Source: Cinnamomum chago
Lineage: Eukaryota > Streptophyta > Magnoliopsida > Laurales > Lauraceae
Assembly: GCA_038049695.1 (NCBI GenBank)
Contig: CP142451.1
Span: 65,229,501 to 65,293,500, forward strand
Reading direction: 5' to 3'
Length of the DNA: 64,000 nucleotides
The notes below the pieces were generated by a model, which was not told where the DNA came from, searched no databases, and was given only the letters and a program-made list of their open reading frames with translations. The position numbers and the translations under genes are program-made. Positions 23,699-34,762 of this stretch are shown one piece after another. Numbering within the stretch: position 1 is the first letter of the stretch; every line of letters begins with the position of its first letter.

Positions 23699-25636
23699 TG
23701 TTAGGGATTTTGTATTTGCAATTTGATGGATGCATTAACATATTCACATCATTTGAATTTACACTCATGCATTGTTTTAGAAAATCTTGAAATCTTGTTT
23801 TATACATGCATTGTTTTTAAAGAGTTGTAAAAGTTTTGTTTTATGCATGTTTTGGTTTTATACTTGGATGCATTGTTTTTAGTATTCAAACTGTTTTGAA
23901 AACCTAATTCTTTGTGCTTCATATTTGGAAAATCATTTGAGAAGATAGGTTTGTGCATTGCATACATTCATCATTTTCAGAATCATTTTTGTATGCATTG
24001 TTTTTGAAAAAGAGTTTTTGGAAATCAAGCTAGCCTTTGGTTTTAAACTTTTGAATCATTTTAGGCTTTGTGTGTTTCATGTTTTTAAACCCTTAGAATG
24101 ATTTAAAACATGTTTTTAAGCTTGATTTATTGGCCCAAATAGTTCCACAAAGAAATACTTTGAAACTTGCAAAAGTGGAAATTTTGGCCTGTGCAGTGTC
24201 GCCGGTCGACCGAGACCTGCTTCCCGGTCGACCGGGAACACTGTCGGTCGAGTGGGCAGTTTCTGAACTGAAATCTGCCAACGGTTAAAAATATGACCGT
24301 TGTGCTTTCTCGGTCGACCGAGACCTCTTTGCAGGTCGACCGAGGACTAGCCGTTGGGCACTTTTTGGCTATAAAGTCCATTCATTTCCAACCTTTTTCA
24401 AGGCTTGACACATGAACCTTTGAGACCATTTTGGAGCCAAAGAAAGGGGATGAAGTTGGAAAGGCTAGAGGGTCATTAGGAGAGCTAAAGCTTGGATTAA
24501 TGAGTTAAACCACCAAGTAAGCTCTACCTTTCTAAAACATAGTTTACATGCTTTGTTTAAGTTATTGGTAATTGATTTTGTGCATGTTAACTATGTGTGA
24601 TGAATCCATTCTTCTCTTAATCTTTGATGTAATTAAGATTGGATTCCTCACTTTGTTTTCATCCAAGTTGTTTTTAAATCTTCTTAATCATGCTTAGCCT
24701 AAATCTTTGATTTCCTTTATATAGCATGATTCATTTTCTTGGTTGAAACATAATTTGTTGTTTTCATTCATGTAAACATTAGTAAAATTATTTTGGTTTT
24801 GAAAACAACATTGCACATGCATCACATGTTCTAAGTTAGTCATTTTCATACAACTTGTGATTCTTTGATTTTCATATCATTAACAAGTTATTTTACATAC
24901 ATGTGATTTGCATTAAACTTCAATCAAATCTTTTATGTGCCTTAAACTTTGAAATGCTTTGAGCATACATTTGAATAAGCCTTCTTTTTAAACTTGATTG
25001 AAGTTATCACACACACACATCATGAGCATTCATCTTTGCATTCATATAGTGTTTGTGTGAGTTTGTTTTAAACTTTCATATCCGCCTATTTTAGAGGCAA
25101 ATACATTGTGCTTAAATTGTAATCTCTTAGAGTGATCTTTTGAGAAGACACTTTCTTAGAGAAATATTTATCTTGTAAGGTTATTGCTTAGCCTAAGAAA
25201 AGCATTGTGTAAAGGTTATTGCTTAGCCTTGAAAAGCATCTTGTAAAGGTTATTGCTTAGCCTTGAAAAGCATCTTGTAAAGGTTATTGCTTAGCCTATA
25301 AAAGCACATTGAGAGGTTGTTGTTTAGCCTAGAAAAACAACATTGTAAGGGTTATTGCTTAGCCTAGTAAAAAGCATACATAGTGGAAATCCGGTGGGGT
25401 GATTGGATCACAAGCCGGTAGTGGACGTAGGCATTGAGGCCGAACCACTATAAACCTTGGTGTTGTGGTGCTTGCTTTTGTGGTGATTGTTTATTTTAGC
25501 TTCCGCATATTGATTGATTTATCATCACATGTGACTAGTTTTTGTTAAGAATTAAAATTGGTCTTAATTAGTCATAATTGTAGCTCACCCTATTCACCCC
25601 CCCCCCCCTCTAGGGTTAGGATCCCAAGGACTTTCA
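23699..25636 (+). repeat. S1 3' LTR
   Basis: 1938 bases, partner of 7389-9292. It is longer mainly by one extra 34-base unit in the tandem array at 25160-25375. A promoter module is at 24201-24376, with an exact MSA match on the minus strand at 24348-24358 and TATA at 24370. Confidence 0.93.
24201..24376 (+). promoter_or_regulatory. S1 3' LTR promoter module
   Basis: Copy of 7891-8066: four GGTCGACC palindromes, the MSA motif CCCAACGGCTA on the minus strand at 24348-24358, and a TATA box at 24370-24376. Confidence 0.6.
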
Positions 25637-25641
25637 AAAGG

Positions 25642-26221
25642 TACCTACACACATGAAACAAGGAAAATACCTTTTAGTAGCACCTGTTAACAAATGAAAT
25701 CGAAAATGAAATACATAACAGGCTATCATGTATGGAAGTTATCTCTAAGGGCTCAAAGGCAATCCAAGGGTCAATTTGATCAAAACTAATACTTCCTATG
25801 AAGGTTTACATTCCCCCTCAATCCATTCTCTTCTTTTGTCAAACTTTTGACAAGGATTTAACTATTAGGTTCAAGAAGTAGATGGTTCAACCAAATGAGG
25901 GTCAACTTCAAGGAAAGGATTAGATTCATTTAACTATAGAGCACATTATGATCAAATTACCAAAAGAAAGCAAGGTCTAATGGGAAAAGCAATCATGGAT
26001 ATCAATTGGAAAAACAAAGAATACCAATTGAGATTTAAGGATAAGACTATTAAATCAATCACTCTAAAATGGATTTAAAAGTATAACTATTAGGAAAAAT
26101 CCAAATTAGAGCTATCCATGATGAAATGGGGTTAACTAAACATAGCATCAATCAATATAACTATGAAAATCATATGCTATGTAAGTTTTGAATTCATTTC
26201 ATTCAAACAATAAATATGACT
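25642..26221 (-). other. S2 internal non-coding region, middle piece
   Basis: Minus-strand counterpart of the S1 sequence around 22660-23260. It resumes S2 after S1 and stops at the att duplication of the CACTA element. No gene is seen. Confidence 0.8.
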
Positions 26222-26224
26222 ATT

Positions 26225-26970
26225 CACTACAACAAACTGCATATTTCCCGACATTATTTGCCGATGCAGTGAAAATTTGCGTTGGCAAAAGTCTTATTTC
26301 CAACGCATATTTGGACTGCGTTGGCAATTAGTGTCGGAAAATGCTAGTTTTACCAACGCAAGTAAGACTGCGTTGCCAAAAGCTATTGAAACCACATTGG
26401 CGCGAACAAAAAAAAACACCAAAAGAGAGGGAAAGTTTTGCCAACGCGTTTTTCTCTAATGGCGACGCAATAATACGTTGACAATTATCTTGTTTACTGG
26501 CGACGCACAAGTGTACGTTGGGAAAGGTCTGAGTTTTTATTTGTACTATTGCCAACGTATGAGTTGCGTCCCTAAATCCCCATTTATGACAAACTTAACT
26601 TTCTCGACACTATTTTCCGACACAGTGAAAAGTTGCGTTGGCAAAAGTCACGGAAAATTGCTGCTTTTACCGACTCAAGTAAGACTGCGTTGGCAAAAGC
26701 CGTGGAAAAACTTTCCCGACACTATTTGTTGACGCAGTGAAAATTGGCACTGGCAAAAGTCTTATTTCTGATGCATATTTGGACTGCGTTGGCAAAAGTC
26801 ACAGAGAACTGTTAGTTTTACCAACACAAGTAAGACCACGTTGGCAAAAGTTATGAAAAACATACAATTATTTTGCCTACTGGCGATGCACAGGTTTGCG
26901 TCCGCAAAGCCCCATTTAGTCAAATTCTTTTTTGCCAAAATAATAAGAGCACTTCGTTTTAATCGCTTTG
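26225..26970. repeat. CACTA left subterminal repeats
   Basis: Repeated gcgttggcaaaag, ccaacgca and ccgacgc words in both orientations, spaced a few tens of bases apart. This type of array binds CACTA transposase. Frames read through it have no family likeness. Confidence 0.8.
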
Positions 26971-26974
26971 ATTT

Positions 26975-27660
26975 CACTACAACAAAGGAGATTTTTAGCG
27001 ACGGAACTATTTGTGACGCAACACAAAGTGTCGCAAAAAGAAGACTTTTTGTAACGTAAAACTAGACACGTCGCAACAAGCTAAGTATTTGCAACACAAG
27101 AATCTATGCGTCGCAAATAGATACTTTCAACAATGAATATAGTGTGTCGCAAACAAATGCGTCAAAAAATCATTGGCGCCAAATGGCGGTAAAATTATTT
27201 GCAACGCTAGATACACATTTGCAACACAATTATATGTCGTAGAAAAGTGTCTTTATTTGCGACACAATTCCTGCGTCGCAAATAGTTTTTAGTCTGAGCT
27301 ATGTCGTAGAAAATTTAAGGTTATTTGCAACAGTTTTCTTTTTGTGTCGCACATAATATCTTATTCGCGACGTTGATGTCTTTGTGTTTCAGATAATTAT
27401 TATTAGTGACCTCCATTATATGGTGTCATAAAAATTTTAAGCTATAAAAGTCACTAATTTCTTCCCTCCGCGACCATTATGAAATTTTTTTTATACATTT
27501 GGGACTCAATCTTGACGTCACAAATAATATTTAGTTGAGACATATACCTGATGCATCGTAAATAATGAGTTTTTTTTTTTTGCAACGTGGATTTAAATGC
27601 GTCGTAGATAATGTTTTATTAGCGACATTATTTTTAGCGTTGCAAAAAAAAATTAAGTCT
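26975..27660. mobile_element. Second, nested or chimeric CACTA end
   Basis: cactacaacaaagg at 26975 starts a new subterminal array with a different word (gcgacgcaa / tgcgtcgcaaat), unlike the ggcaaaag array to its left. No matching right end or target duplication was found, so it is a truncated nested element or a composite end. Confidence 0.55.
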
Positions 27661-27730
27661 AATTTTTAAAATTTGTTCCATCTCCCGTGTTTTTTTTTTT
27701 TTAATCAATCCCCCGCCTTTTGTTAATAGT

Positions 27731-27800
27731 GTTTTATAAAAGCAAGTCTCTTTGCTACCCTCTCTGCACTTCACTCTCTCTATCTAGCTCTCTGCCCTAA
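27731..27800 (+). promoter_or_regulatory. Promoter-like TATA and pyrimidine-rich leader inside the CACTA element
   Basis: ttttataaaagcaag at about 27731 is followed some 30 bases on by ctctctgcacttcactctctc, the layout of a plant TATA promoter with a CT-rich 5' untranslated start. Confidence 0.45.
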
Positions 27801-30800
27801 ATCCATACCAGAAATCCAAGATCCTGTGGACGATCCTCTACAAGATAATAGAGAAATCCGTTGGCTCTACAAGATAATAGAGAAATCCGTTGGTAAAACA
27901 TTGATCTAATGGCGCCCATGTTGCGCGGGGAAATTTTTAATTTTTACCGTTGAATATATAGCGGCGGCCAATCGCTAAAAATTATATTACAAACCGCACC
28001 TTTATGCCCTAATCCTCTTCAAATGACGAACTATTCTATTGGGTCCCCTCTCGAGCATAAATCTTCAAGAAGAAGGCTCTCCTCCCATCTTCCTCCTACT
28101 GATGGGTTTTAGCCCCTGGTACGCTGCCCGATTCGGAGAAGGAAGGTCTGGACTCTGTTGATAGGGATTTCCCTGATCGATCTCTGTTGGGCCATCGTAG
28201 ACAAAAAAAAGGCTCAAATTTACCGGGAAAGATGGGCCATTGCAGAGAACCGAAGCCTGGAGGAGACGGGATTCTTGAGGTTTCCATCGCCCGCCTGAAT
28301 CGAAGAAGACGAATCAAAGAAAGAGATCTCAGTGGCTGTTGGTTATTGAAGGATACGCTCTTTTCCGTGATTTGCTTGTGAGAAATGAGGTTTTATTTTT
28401 TTATTTTTTTGTATTTTTTATTTCATGGATCTCCTTTTAGATTTAAGACAAACTTCTTCATCTGCTTTTACGTGATCATTTGGTGTGAGAACCAACAATT
28501 TTGGGTTTTTTTTTTTGGATCTTGTAGTAGAAATTGAGTTTTTAGTTGCTTTTCCATGATTTCTAGTTGAGATTTTTGGCGATATGCTTCCTTTTTGTTT
28601 CAGTTCTTTGAACTTGGAATGGACTTTTTTTGGCCTGTGGATTTGTGTTATGCTTGTAAGGTGTTCGACATAATGCGTAATATATATTTTACTTGTAAGC
28701 TTTCTTAACCAGATGATCGGAATTGGCTCCTATCAGTTTATTCTTGATAGGTGTTGTTAAATTGGATTCTCTGCACTTTATCATCAATTTCCTGTTAATT
28801 TACAATTTAGGTTTTTTGCTTTTGCGTATCTTATTCTGAGTTTTTAGGTATTTTAGCTGATTTACATTGTCCCTGATTGGAAAAAAAAAGGATGTTATAA
28901 TTCTACATTGTTGTAGAGAAGAGTTATGAACGGTTCTTATTTCATGTCTACCATACAAGTTCAGAAGTTTCAACTTTTTCAAAATTCAGGAACCTAGATT
29001 AATATCGGTGGGAAGGGCTTTCAAAATTTCTAATATTGTTGTAGGTGCTTTTAGAGTGATATGTAGAGCTTCATAGGCTATCTTCTGAAAAGAACCAATT
29101 AGATGTGAAGTAATTGTTTATATTTTATTTTGCTGTGTTTGTCAGTGGCATATGCCCTGTTTGATGCATTTTCTTATAATTGTAGTAGATTTGTGTGAGA
29201 GTAGTTTACATGTTGGTGGTATTTATAGATGTAGTTGATATAAGATTTGAACGTCAAAGTAATAGGAATTTGATACTTGCTTTGTACCAATTGTTTGTGT
29301 GTAGTAGTAGTAAAGATACTTGAACCTACAATTGTTTGTGCATTACGTTTGCATCACTTAAAGGTGTAGCTTAACGCACAAGGTGTCAAGAAGACTTGCA
29401 TCTGAGTGATTTGCTAAGTAGGCCTTTCACTTGTTAACTTGAATCACTATTGGGTTTTTTTCCATCTCTAACAACAATATCTAGGAGAAAAATTCTTTAG
29501 GAGCATTTACCTCCAAATTTTTGCGGGAGCTTTTCTAGGTGGCCTTGTTTTTTTGTTTCTTCATCATCTAATAGTTTGGTTGTTTATTTCTTCATTTATT
29601 AAGAGAGCTCATTCTAGCATCAAATGACAAGAAAAAAAAAGTTTGTATGCTATCTTCTCCCATCATAATCTAAAAGAGAAGAATGACGAATTGGAAGCCA
29701 AATGAACCCAACTGCATGAAGTGGACACATGACTGAAATGAATTGATACTGGTTAGTCTCCCAATTGAGATCTTATACTGGTCATTAATAATTCTGAACT
29801 GGTGATGTTATTTTAGAAGAAAGTACTTTGGATGTCTATGATAGTATAAGGGGCATCTCTTCAACATGTATGTCTGACTAGAGCTAGCTGGTAATTTCTT
29901 TTAAGAATATGGCACACCTACTGCATCTTTTTTCACATCTTCTAATTTTTTATTAGAGAAGTGGAATTAGCAAGTGATATGAACAATATGAAGTGTTGAG
30001 TGGGATTATCATCATGTTCTTGCTCCATTCTTCTTCTTTCATCTTTTTTTTTTGTTAACTTCTTTTTACTCATTCTTTAGATGAAAGGGGTAGTGAAAGA
30101 TGTGGCCGGGTATTTCCCTACTGCTATTGTGAGTGGGAGTCTCCTTTCTTATCAGTATCAAACTCATCCACTGGATATATTCAAGATGCCATTGCCGATG
30201 GAGCAATTGCTTTAAAGGAAAAGTCATACCAACAGAGTTATGTTCTAGGTTGTATAGGTTTGCTTATTTTCTTCCTTTACTCTTTGGATTTCACGAATTG
30301 CGATCTAACACTTAATGTCTGTAGAGATTCCATGTAAAGCCACAGAATATGTTTAGGGGTGCACATAAAACTTGTTTCCAGAAAATACCGATAAGAAGTT
30401 AGAGTAAGAAAGCAGACATGGTTAATTGGTGACCAAAAACTTTACTTCAATATTTCAATTGTTAGAGTCAGCATTTTAACTAGAATATATTGGTCTTAAG
30501 TGACCTAGTTATTGCTCTGTTCGATCATGATGAAAAGTGTGATATTGTTTTTCACAGTCCTTCTATGAATATGAATTGTTTGAATGAGAAAACAGGGCCC
30601 ACAGCGACAACAAACACCAAACAGCTCAGCTTCTTGATGATAACGAGCATAAATGAAGATCAAAAGAGGGCCCAAACCCTTCATGTGGCTTTTTTCTGGT
30701 ATGTCTGTGGTTTTAGGTTCTGTCCTCATTTAAGTTCAAACCACCTAAAATTTTTGCTCAACTCTCTTAATCTAGACCTTGTATCTTGTAGGTGCTTCAT

Positions 30801-32090
30801 TTACTGTGGAATATGGAAAGATGGGACTGAATGATGACATGTTTTGTATGAGTGCTTGGGACCTAAGCTGGGCAAGGCATCTTTAGTTATGAAGAAAAAA
30901 AATATCAAAGTTAACTTCTGATAATTCAGTTTTATGAATGAATGGAGAGGAGCTTTTGTTCTATAGGTGCTTGTTTGAAAAATCTAAAATCTTACAAGTG
31001 GGCTTCATAATAGAGATTTTCCCCTTATGTATCACTTCTTGTGATACTTTTCGGCTATACATGAATGACCGCTTCTTTTGTAATTGGCATGAAAATAATT
31101 ACTACTTGATGTCATTTACCTTATTGTTAACCAATTTTTTGTTGCTCTTGTTAACAAATGTATATTGTTATAGGAATCCATATGGGAAGAAACAATTTCA
31201 GAATACAAATATGTATTGTTGTATTTAACTTGTTACTTTGACTTGATGCCAGTCTCTTCTACAACTTTGTATCAGAAGCTCTGGTCAATTATTCCTTTCT
31301 GTGGTTTGGTTAGGGATTGCAGGGAGTGAATGGTATCGGTGCGCCGGGGGAAAGACGAAATGGCTATGTAAATATTGATAGGGCGCTTCTAAAGGTGAGT
31401 CCATTAGGTTCTTAATGTTTGTTTGTAAATTATAGATTCAAGTATATGTATGGTAGATAGCCCAATGTGTTCATGGTGATATTCGTGTATGGCTTTGAAA
31501 TAACAAGATGTTACCACTGTTAATCACTTAACAGTGGGATGTCGCTGCCAATAACATCTAGCTTTGGATTATGTTTACATTTTGTTGCTACTTCTATAGA
31601 TTTAGACTTGTGATTTGAATTTATTATTTTTGTTCTCACTTCCTGCTTCTATATTTTTTTTCTTTGGTGAATTTCTGCTTCAATAGTTGTTCAATACTTG
31701 GCTCAATTAAAACTCAGATGTTAGTTTGATTTAATATACCATAAAAAAAGAGTTCAACCATCACCTGGGTGCAATGTCTAACTTATGTAAAAAGGAGTGC
31801 AACCATTCAATTTCCAACAAACTCAATGGTCTCGATTTATTTATTTTTTTTATAAATTTTAACATCTAACTTGTTTTATTTATTACAGATCCAAATGGGA
31901 GATGAAGAGAAAATAAGAACAAGCAACATTTTTTGGACCGGTTTGGATGGTGCAGATCAATTTGAGGATGCTATATTTTATCGTGGAAATTGTTCGTTGT
32001 CTCTCTGTGATACATATCGAAGACTGCCTAACAAGTTCATTTTGCTCCTTACTGGCCGTGTTTCATGGTGTACTTTGGATATTTGATGAT
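27760..32090 (+). pseudogene. Unrecognised multi-exon gene-like body captured in the CACTA element
   Basis: Product not recognised. Signs of gene structure: a leader after the TATA site; an open stretch 28105-28381 (PDSEKEGLDSVDRDF, then Arg/Lys-rich) with a possible donor gt near 28377; T-rich intron-like sequence; a codon-like stretch around 30145-30250 (GYIQDAIADGAIALKEK); an exon with clean borders at about 31322-31394 (ttgcag before, gtgagt after; GVNGIGAPGERRNGYVNID); and a final exon from about 31889 (ttattacag before; MGDEEKIRTSNIFWTGLDG) to a stop at 32086. The last two join in phase. The earlier pieces do not all lie in one frame, so the copy may be decayed or the exon limits wrong. 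CACTA elements often duplicate host gene pieces, the likeliest source here. Confidence 0.4.
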
Positions 32091-32339
32091 GATTAGATTT
32101 TAGTTGAGATTTACTTTATTGAGATATTTAAGTTTTTGTTTACGTGAGATATTACATTTTATGTGGCATGGACAAGTTTTATGATTGGTTTTAGTTTATT
32201 GGTGACTCATTATTTTTTGTTGTTACATGATGAATGTGGGATTTTTTGTTGTTTATCAATGCTTATGCTTGTGCAATGTTGAAAATGTAGATTTGAACAG
32301 GAAAGTATTGTACGGGAGTTTTTCCTAATTTTTTCAATT

Positions 32340-33381
32340 ATTTCTTAATAGATAAGAAAAGTTATTTCCCAACGCACTCTCTGTGTCACCAAAAGTAAAT
32401 TTCTTACCCTCGTTAGAGACATTTCTTGACGCGTCAACACGTCAGAATATGTATGACCGGCGCTGTGTATGCGTCGTCAAATATGTATTTCAACGCTAGT
32501 ATGTGTGTTGGCAAATGTATAACCGACGTTATTATGCGTCGACAATGACGTAAATCTATTTCCCAACGCACTCTCTGTGTTGCCAAAAGTAATTTTCCAG
32601 CATCGTTAAAGACATAACCCGATGCTTCAACATGTTGGGATATGTATTACCGGCATTGTGTATGCGTCGTTAAATATGTATTCCGACGCTAATATGTGCG
32701 TTGGCAAATGTATAACCAATGTTATTATGCGTTGGCAATTAGGTACATCTATTTCCCGACGCACTGTCTGCGTCTCTAAAAATATTCTTCCTGCGTCGTT
32801 GAAGATATTTCCCGATGCTTCAATACGTTAGGATATGTATTATCGGCGTTGTGTATGCGTCGTCAAATATGTATTCCGACGCTAGTATGTGCATCGGCAA
32901 ATGTATAACCGACGTTATGCGACGGCAGTTAGGTAAATCTATTTCCCGACGCATTCTCTGCGTCGCTAAAAGTAATTTTCATGCGTCGTTGAAGACATTT
33001 CCCGATGCTTCAACACGTCGGGATATGTATTACCGGCATTGTGTATGCGTCGTCAAAAATGTATTCCGACGCTAGTATTAGCGTCGGCAAATGTATAACC
33101 GACGTTGTTTAGCGTCGGCAGTGAAGTGAGGTTAACCACTAAGTTCGATGTTTTGCCGACGTTGTTGGAATTGTCGACGTTTGGGACGACGCACCATTGC
33201 GTCGGTGAATGACCCTTTTTAGCCGACGCTAAACATTATTACGTCGGGAATGGTTTTCCAGGCATTAGGTTGCCGACGTGGTGCCGACGCATTGTACTAC
33301 GTTGGTAAAGCTTGTCCCGACGCAATTATGATTTTTCCAGACGTGGTGACCGCGTTGGCAAAACTGTATTTTGTTGTAGTG
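32340..33381. repeat. CACTA right subterminal region with about 193-base tandem repeats
   Basis: Four units begin with atttccc-a/g-acgcactctctg near 32359, 32557, 32749 and 32939, spaced 190-198 bases. Each contains gcgtcggcaaatgtataaccgacgtt-like words. The last 250 bases have denser cgtcgg/ccgacg motifs up to the terminal repeat. Confidence 0.75.
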
Positions 33382-33384
33382 ATT

Positions 33385-34762
33385 AATGTGCAATATGAGT
33401 GAAATGAAATTCAAGCATGAAGCCAACCTCAACTAATAACCAACCCATATTATGAACACATAAACATGGTGGTCATGAGATATACCTATATGAGTAAGAG
33501 AGGTGGCAACATGAACATTATGATGCTAATGGTGTGTGACATGGAACAAATATATAACTATCAAGCTCAATCCAATGCACACAAGGTCTATCACATACAC
33601 AAGAAATCAAATCAATCTTAAATTATACCAAATGAAACCAATTGAATTTGACAACATGTTAAAGAGCAAGGATGTGACAAACACAAAATTCCAACAAGCA
33701 TCATAAATGCATATTCATCACTTTTAAAGATATAACTAATAAGCATAGTGATGAACAAGGTAAATTGCAATGCAAAATTATATAACTTTGAAATGCATGC
33801 AATTTCCAAAGTGACTAAATCATATGAATTCAACTACTAAGATATCCATCAACCATCATAAATGCAAGGAATGGATTTCAAAGAGTTTCATATGATTAAG
33901 ATCACTACTTATGAAGTTGAAACATGTATAAGGATGACACCAAGAGAATCTACATGAATCAACACCATAACCATCCAAAAAGAAATGACTATAAGGCATA
34001 GAGGATGGATTTGGGTTCTAGTATGGTTTCTACAAATGTTACTAAGATCACAACCATACATGGAACCAAAAGTCATTTGCATATAAAAAGAATGTAAATA
34101 AACAAGCAAGGATGCAAACAACATACATCTCCATTTCCAAAAGAAAAGGAAATGTGAACATGGAACATGCTTAGATGAATATAACTAATGATGTTATAGA
34201 GCATTTCCATTCAAACAAACTTCAAATCATTTTGAAAAACAAAATCCACCAATGAGCATAAAAAGAATGATTTTGAAGATCAATTTTCAACATTGTATTT
34301 TAAAAGATATAACTTAAATGAAACACATACAAGTTGATTTTTCAAAACAATGATTTTCCATATAAAAGTATAACTTAGAAATCCATGGAAAAACTTGAAT
34401 TGAATCAAATCATTTGTTCAAAAAAATCTTACTATGACATTTACACAAATGATTCAACAACAATTGATCATGAATAAATTAGCTATGAGAGCTTTTAAAA
34501 ACACAATCAATTAATCATGTAAAGAAATGCAATGCAAGACATAAGTGTGCAAAAAGCAAATCAAACATGATGAAATTATAATCAAATGATTTTGAAAACC
34601 ATGACATGTAACTTAGAATGGTGTATGAAAACAAAATCAATTGATCATAAAGAAGCAATGCATTTTAATAAATGTAACTAAGAAAGAACAAAATGCAAAG
34701 CAACATGACCAACAAAGAGATTTAACTATTAAAGAATAGGTTGGTCAAGTAGGTTCAAGGCC
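33385..34762 (-). other. S2 internal non-coding region after gag
   Basis: About 1.4 kb that aligns in reverse with 21370-22660 of S1 and 47150-48530 of S3. No convincing gene; the short frames at 33618-33833 and 33909-34124 also exist in S1 but look like incidental frames of a conserved non-coding sequence. Confidence 0.75.

Larger units (their letters stand above)
7389..25636 (+). mobile_element. S1: gag-only Sirevirus-type Ty1/Copia element carrying a Tekay insertion
   Basis: LTRs 7389-9292 and 23699-25636 begin TGTTAGGG and end CTTTCA. A perfect duplication aaagg occurs at 7384-7388 and 25637-25641. The primer site is 9295-9305, gag is 9392-10834, and the non-coding 3' region is 10835-10917 plus 21370-23698. 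No pol domains are found outside the nested Gypsy element. It inserted into S2 in the opposite orientation. By-eye LTR differences are about 5 in 1.9 kb (0.26%), plus an additional 34-base repeat unit in the right LTR. That implies an insertion of the order of 100,000 years. Apart from the nested Gypsy element it looks whole for a gag-only element. Confidence 0.93.
26225..33381. mobile_element. CACTA transposon without recognisable transposase, carrying a gene-like insert
   Basis: Terminal inverted repeats are cactacaacaaa at 26225-26236 and tttgttgtagtg at 33370-33381, with a 3-bp duplication att at 26222-26224 and 33382-33384. Removing the element restores the S2 sequence seen in S3 (actattaatgtgc). 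Both ends carry many subterminal copies of gcgttggcaaaa / gcgtcggcaaat, the binding-site style of CACTA elements. I found no En/Spm-type transposase frame, so it is probably mobilised by others. The interior (27700-32200) looks like a promoter plus a multi-exon gene. Confidence 0.88.

Noticed and set aside
33618-34124. 71-residue frames also found in S1 at 21929-22436
   Set aside because: Shared because the non-coding internal DNA is shared; not followed as open frames in S3, no domain.
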